Shown here: piece after piece, positions 30,354-33,787 of the stretch | How the letters are laid out: the number at the start of each line of letters is the position of its first letter | How positions within the stretch are numbered: position 1 is the first letter of the stretch | Made by a program: the position numbers and the translations under genes | Assembly: GCA_035605975.1 (NCBI GenBank) | Contig: DATNGG010000082.1 | Location: 1 to 33,787, forward strand | Direction of reading: 5' to 3' | From: CAIKMD01 sp035605975 | Lineage (GTDB): Bacteria; Pseudomonadota; Alphaproteobacteria; ATCC43930; CGMCC-115725 | DNA length: 33,787 nt | Notes under the pieces: model-generated | What the model saw: the letters and a program-made list of their open reading frames with translations, nothing else | What the model was told of the DNA's origin: nothing | Database searches by the model: none

Positions 30354-31231
30354 TCGGCGCCGCGGTAGCGCTGCTCCATCGCCAAATATTGCGGCAGGCC
30401 GACAAGGCTCGTGACCTCATCGAAGCTCGCGAGGGGCGGCGCCTTCGCCATGTCGTCGGCCTTCAAGGCCGCAAGGGTCTGCTCCATCGCCCGGATCGCC
30501 GCATGCAGCAGGACATTGTAGGTGACGATGCGAAAGCCCATGGCTTTGAGCTCGGCGCGTGATTTGACCGGGGTTTTCGGCATCATGTTGGCCCAGGTCG
30601 GCTGGTCGAAGCCGCGCGCGAAGGATGTGAGCTCCGCCTCGGTCTCGAGCGCTTCGGCGAAGAGGATATCGGCGCCCTCGGCGGCGAAATCCTCGCAGCG
30701 CGCCATTGCCTCATCGAAGCCGACCGCCGAGCGGGCATCGGTGCGGGCGAGGATCATCATTTCGGAGCCGGTCTCGTTGCGGGCCTCGACCGCGGCGCGG
30801 ATCTTGAGGCGGGCCTCGGCGCGGGGAATGACCTCGCGCCGGCCGCCATAATGGCCGCATTTCTTCGGCCAGACCTGATCCTCGATGAGGATCGCCGCGG
30901 CGCCGGCGCGGGCGAACTCCTTCACCGTGCGGCGGACATTCATGGCGTTGCCATAGCCGGTGTCGCCATCGGCGATGATCGGAAAGCCAGGCACGGCCTC
31001 GCAGGTATTGTGCACGGCGTTGACGACCTCGCTGAAATCGATGAGGCCGGCATCCGGCATGGCGAAGCCGGTCGCGGCAATGCCGAAACCGCCGAGCAGC
31101 GCCACCGGGAAGCCCGCTCTCTGGATGAGCCGTGCCGTCAGCGGGTCCGATGCCAGCGGGCAGATGCGCAGCTCGGGCTCCGCGAGCAACGCCCGCAGCC
31201 GCCGGGCGGAATTTTGCTCGGTCGCAGTCAT
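30350..31231 (-). CDS. Isocitrate lyase/phosphoenolpyruvate mutase family protein
   Basis: 293 residues from ATG 31231, chosen for the very strong GGAGGAGGGAG just upstream; a Met 12 codons earlier lacks a site. Signature residues are ADGDTGYGNA (Asp88, Asp90), ILIEDQVWPKKCGHYGG (Glu117, Asp118, catalytic-loop Cys125) and ILARTDAR. The family uses Mg to form or cleave bonds next to a pyruvate enolate: methylisocitrate lyase, oxaloacetate decarboxylase, dimethylmalate lyase, PEP mutase. KKCGH points to the lyase side rather than phosphonate chemistry. It is divergent from hyuA. Its stop (CTA at 30350-30352 on the plus strand) overlaps the Lon-like stop by 3 bases. Substrate unknown. Confidence 0.87.
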   Translation of the reverse strand: MTATEQNSARRLRALLAEPELRICPLASDPLTARLIQRAGFPVALLGGFGIAATGFAMPDAGLIDFSEVVNAVHNTCEAVPGFPIIADGDTGYGNAMNVRRTVKEFARAGAAAILIEDQVWPKKCGHYGGRREVIPRAEARLKIRAAVEARNETGSEMMILARTDARSAVGFDEAMARCEDFAAEGADILFAEALETEAELTSFARGFDQPTWANMMPKTPVKSRAELKAMGFRIVTYNVLLHAAIRAMEQTLAALKADDMAKAPPLASFDEVTSLVGLPQYLAMEQRYRGAD

Positions 31232-31407
31232 CTCCCTCCTCCTTGCCAGGATCGTCGAGGTTAGCACCGCGAAGCCGTGCCGGGTCGGGCAAAATGCCCC
31301 GGCGAAAAGGGATTGCTTTCCCGCCGTCTCCTCCGCGATAGTCCGCCGGGATGCCCACTAGACCGCCCTTGGGGCGGCGCGGCGCCCGAGAGGAGGCATG
31401 GAAGCTC

Positions 31408-33444
31408 GTGGTTTTCTTGGCTGTCGATATTGGAGGGACGTTCACCGACCTCATTGCGTTCGATGATCGTTCAGGGCGGTTCTATCAGGCCAAGAGCCTG
31501 ACAACGCCGCGCAATCACGTCGACGGCATCATCGATTGCATCCAGAAAACCGATCTCGATCCGCGCACGATCGACCATTTGATCCACGGCTCGACCACGG
31601 CCATCAACACCCTGATCGAACGCAAGGGCGCGAATGTCGGGCTCATCGTCACCAAGGGCACGCGCGACGTCTATGCCATCGGTCGGGGCAATCGGCCCGA
31701 AGCCTACAACCTTTTCTTTCATCGGCCGAAGCCTCTGGTGCCGCGCCATCGCACCATCGAGGTCGATGAGCGGATTTACGCCTCGGGCGAGGTGCGCGAG
31801 CGGCTCGATGCCGCCAGCGTCAAGGCGGCGTGCGAGACGTTGGCCAAGGCGGGCGTCGATGCGGTCGCGATCTGCTTTCTCCATTCCTATGCCAATCCGA
31901 CGCATGAGCAGGAAGCGGGCCGGATCGTCGAAGCGGCGCTGCCCAAGGCCTATGTCTCGCTGAGCCACGAGATCCTGCGGGAATATCGTGAATACGAGCG
32001 CATCTCGACGACCGTCGTGAACGCCTATATCGGCCCGACGGTCGGCGGCTATGTGCGCAATCTTCAATCGCGCCTCGAAGGCATCGGCTTCAAGGGCGAG
32101 CTCGCCATCATGCAGTCGAATGGCGGCGTGATGGCGCCGGCGACCGCGATCGGCCGGCCGGTGACGATGATGGAATCGGGACCGGTCGGCGGCATCATCG
32201 CCTCGGCGGAGATCGGCCGCGCGCTCGGTTACAGCAATGTCGTCTCCTTCGACATGGGCGGAACCACCGCGAAGGCGAGCCTCGTGCGCGAGGGCGAGCC
32301 CACCATGTCCGAAGGCTATTACGTCGGCGGCTATGCGAGCGGCCATCCGGTGATGACGCCGGTGGTCGATGTCGTCGAGGTCGGCGCGGGCGGCGGCAGC
32401 ATCGCCTTCATCGACGATGTCGGCGCGCTGAAGGTTGGGCCGCAAAGCGCCGGCGCCGAGCCCGGCCCGATCTGCTACGGCCGCGGCGGCACCGAGCCCA
32501 CCATCACCGACGCGGACGTGATCCTCGGCCGCATCGGCTGGCACGACTTCCTCGGGGGCGAGATGTCGCTCGACCTCGAAGCGGCGAAGAAGGGCATGGC
32601 GGAGCGCGTTGCCAAGCCCTTGAAGATGAGTGTCGACGAGGCGGCACGCGCGGTCATCCAGATCGCGATCGCGAAAATGTCGCTCGCGGTGCGCGAGGTT
32701 TCGGTCGAGAAGGGTTACGACCCGCGCGATTTCGTGCTTGTCGCCTCGGGCGGCGCCGGCCCGCCCCACGCCGTCGCGATCGCGCGCGAGCTGCACATCC
32801 CGACCGTGATCATTCCGCGCTTCCCGGCGCATTTCTCGGCGCTCGGCATGCTGATGGCGGATGAGCGCCACGATCTCGTGCGCACCTATCTCGCCGAATT
32901 GGGCGCGGCTGATTTCGGCCTCATCCGGCAGATCACCGAAGAGCTTACCGCCGAGGCTTATAAATTGCTCGGCCGCACCGAGAACGTCGCCTGCCAGGTG
33001 CTGTTCGATCTGCGCTATGTCGGCCAGGAATTCACCCTGCCCGTGCCGGTCAGCGGCGACAATCTCGCCAAGGCCGACCGCAAGGCGATCCGCGCCGCCT
33101 TCGATGCGCTGCACGAGCAGCGTTATGCGCATCACGCCAGCGACGAGCCGGTGGAGATCATCAACATCCGCCTCGTCGCGCTCGGGCATCGCTCGAAGCT
33201 GGCGCTGCCGCCGCTCGCCGGCACGGGCAAGCTCGCGCCGCGCGAGACCCGTCCCGTCGTGTTCGATCAGGGCGGCCCGGTCGATTGCCCGGTCTATGAT
33301 CGCGAGAAGCTGAAGCCCGGCGACACGATCAAGGGGCCGGCGCTCGTCAGCGAATACGCTTCGACCACCGTGTTCTTCCCCGGCGACGAGCTCAGCGTTG
33401 CCGAGACCGGAGAACTCATCATCACCGTGGGACACGCAAAATGA
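31408..33444 (+). CDS. Hydantoinase/oxoprolinase family protein, subunit A (HyuA-like)
   Basis: 678 residues from GTG 31408 (VVFLAVDIGGTFTDL), with AGGAGG 11 bases upstream. The frame is open to an ATG at 31351 that would add 19 unconvincing residues, and the closer ATG at 31398 is out of frame. ASKHA-type ATPase blocks are clear: VDIGGTFTDLIAFDD, HGSTTAINTLIERKGANVGLI, SFDMGGTTAKASLV, GAGGGSIAFIDDVGALKVGPQSAGAEPGP and LVASGGAGPPHA. With a B subunit such proteins use ATP to hydrolyse hydantoins or oxoproline or to carboxylate ketones (acetone or acetophenone carboxylase). The B gene starts in the ATGA overlap at 33441 but is broken, so activity of this locus as read is doubtful. Confidence 0.9.
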   Translation: MVFLAVDIGGTFTDLIAFDDRSGRFYQAKSLTTPRNHVDGIIDCIQKTDLDPRTIDHLIHGSTTAINTLIERKGANVGLIVTKGTRDVYAIGRGNRPEAYNLFFHRPKPLVPRHRTIEVDERIYASGEVRERLDAASVKAACETLAKAGVDAVAICFLHSYANPTHEQEAGRIVEAALPKAYVSLSHEILREYREYERISTTVVNAYIGPTVGGYVRNLQSRLEGIGFKGELAIMQSNGGVMAPATAIGRPVTMMESGPVGGIIASAEIGRALGYSNVVSFDMGGTTAKASLVREGEPTMSEGYYVGGYASGHPVMTPVVDVVEVGAGGGSIAFIDDVGALKVGPQSAGAEPGPICYGRGGTEPTITDADVILGRIGWHDFLGGEMSLDLEAAKKGMAERVAKPLKMSVDEAARAVIQIAIAKMSLAVREVSVEKGYDPRDFVLVASGGAGPPHAVAIARELHIPTVIIPRFPAHFSALGMLMADERHDLVRTYLAELGAADFGLIRQITEELTAEAYKLLGRTENVACQVLFDLRYVGQEFTLPVPVSGDNLAKADRKAIRAAFDALHEQRYAHHASDEPVEIINIRLVALGHRSKLALPPLAGTGKLAPRETRPVVFDQGGPVDCPVYDREKLKPGDTIKGPALVSEYASTTVFFPGDELSVAETGELIITVGHAK

Positions 33445-33626
33445 CGACGAAGCTCGATCCCGTCACCCTCGAAGTCATTCGCAGCGCCTTGCCGGCGATC
33501 GCCACCGAAATGGCGGCCGATTTGCATCGCACCTCCTACAACATGATGATCTACGAGGTGCGCGATTTCTGCACTTCGCTGGTCAACACCAAGGGCGAGC
33601 TGATCGTCACGGTCAGACGGAGCTGA
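33441..33626 (+). pseudogene. Truncated hydantoinase B (HyuB-like) 5' fragment
   Basis: 61 codons beginning at ATG 33441, overlapping the hyuA stop (ATGA). The text MTTKLDPVTLEVIRSALPAI, then EMAADLHRTSYNMMIYEVRD and FCTSLVNTKGELIVT, is the standard N terminus of a protein usually of about 550-600 residues. The frame then reads VRRS and hits TGA at 33624. Four bases later a second, diverged hyuB start begins. Either a real truncation by recombination or a join error between two homologous sequences at the end of an assembly could explain it. Family assignment is sure; intactness is not. Confidence 0.8.
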
Positions 33627-33630
33627 TCAA

Positions 33631-33787
33631 ATGGTGAAAGCGCTGGACCCCGTCACCCTGAAGTCATCCGCAATGCGTTGCCGGCCATCTCGGACGAGAT
33701 GAGCGTGGATCTGCAGCGCACGTCGTACAACATGATGATCTACGAGGTGCGCGACTACTGCACGGCGCTGCTCGATCCGGACGGCTC
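33631..33787 (+). pseudogene. Second HyuB-like 5' region with 1-base frameshift, cut by window end
   Basis: ATG 33631 gives MVKALDPVTL, then the frame is lost. Reading from GTC at 33663 restores VIRNALPAISDEMSVDLQRT and SYNMMIYEVRDYCTALLDPD to the last base. Comparison with the fragment at 33441 (ACCCTCGAAGTC against ACCCTGAAGTC) shows a single missing base near 33660. The two copies differ at many third positions and several residues, so this is a paralogue or a different strain's allele, not an exact repeat. The gene continues beyond the window. Confidence 0.75.

Noticed and set aside
31351..31407. Upstream ATG for hyuA at 31351
   Set aside because: It would add a Pro/Arg-rich 19-residue leader that spans the AGGAGG ribosome site; the GTG at 31408 gives the usual family start.
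31471..33435. 654-codon open frame on the minus strand opposite hyuA
   Set aside because: The sense strand is an unmistakable HyuA. The antisense frame is rich in Arg, His, Asp and Ala, as expected from complementing GC-biased codons, and shows no domain.

Overview
This is GC-rich DNA with dense, tightly packed genes and strongly biased codon use, which leaves long spurious antisense frames. Protein families, overlapping start/stop junctions and dispersed palindromes of the GTCATGCCCG / GTCATTGCGA / ATCCCGGA types suggest an alphaproteobacterium, perhaps Hyphomicrobiales or Rhodospirillales. This is inferred from style; no rRNA or other marker is present. I found no tRNA, rRNA, CRISPR array, transposase or phage gene.

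Layout. (1) 1-7950 looks like an aromatic or heterocyclic catabolic island. It holds the tail of a ring-hydroxylating dioxygenase beta subunit, a PNPOx-like flavin protein, a malate/lactate-type dehydrogenase, a resorcylate-decarboxylase-like amidohydrolase, a fumarylacetoacetate-hydrolase-family protein, two tandem cyclase-family hydrolases, a cupin, an SDR and a 3-hydroxyacyl-CoA dehydrogenase. The last three overlap as one unit. (2) 8057-12436 is a glycine cleavage operon, gcvT-gcvH-gcvPA-gcvPB, with a split P-protein and no L-protein. (3) 12455-14378, minus strand, holds an exported dienelactone-hydrolase-like protein, a SnoaL-like protein and a YqjI-like PadR regulator with a clear upstream operator. 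(4) 14562-18669 holds a feruloyl-CoA-synthase-like ligase and two paralogous periplasmic binding proteins with no permease. (5) 18905-22218 holds formate-THF ligase, 5-formyl-THF cyclo-ligase and an HMG-CoA-lyase-family protein. (6) 27883-22376, minus strand, is a probable operon of two metal-site-degenerate M24 'pita-bread' proteins, an SDR, an EntE/DhbE-like aryl-adenylating ligase with a salicylate-type pocket, and an amidohydrolase. (7) 28017-30353 is a Lon-related protease with an intact Ser-Lys dyad and eroded ATPase motifs. It ends tail-to-tail over a PEP-mutase/isocitrate-lyase-family gene. (8) 31408-33787 is hyuA followed by a broken hyuB: a 61-codon fragment, then a second divergent and frameshifted hyuB start at the window edge.

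How it fits together. The window reads as catabolism of plant- or soil-derived aromatics (ring hydroxylation, CoA or AMP activation, hydrolytic ring or side-chain cleavage, beta-oxidation-like steps) beside one-carbon metabolism (glycine cleavage, Fhs, 5-formyl-THF recycling). Methoxylated aromatics such as ferulate would feed C1 units into folate, so the neighbourhood may be functional, but no demethylase is present. The best candidates for undescribed biology are the double-cyclase island with one altered metal motif, and the operon pairing a salicylate-type ligase with two pseudo-peptidases.
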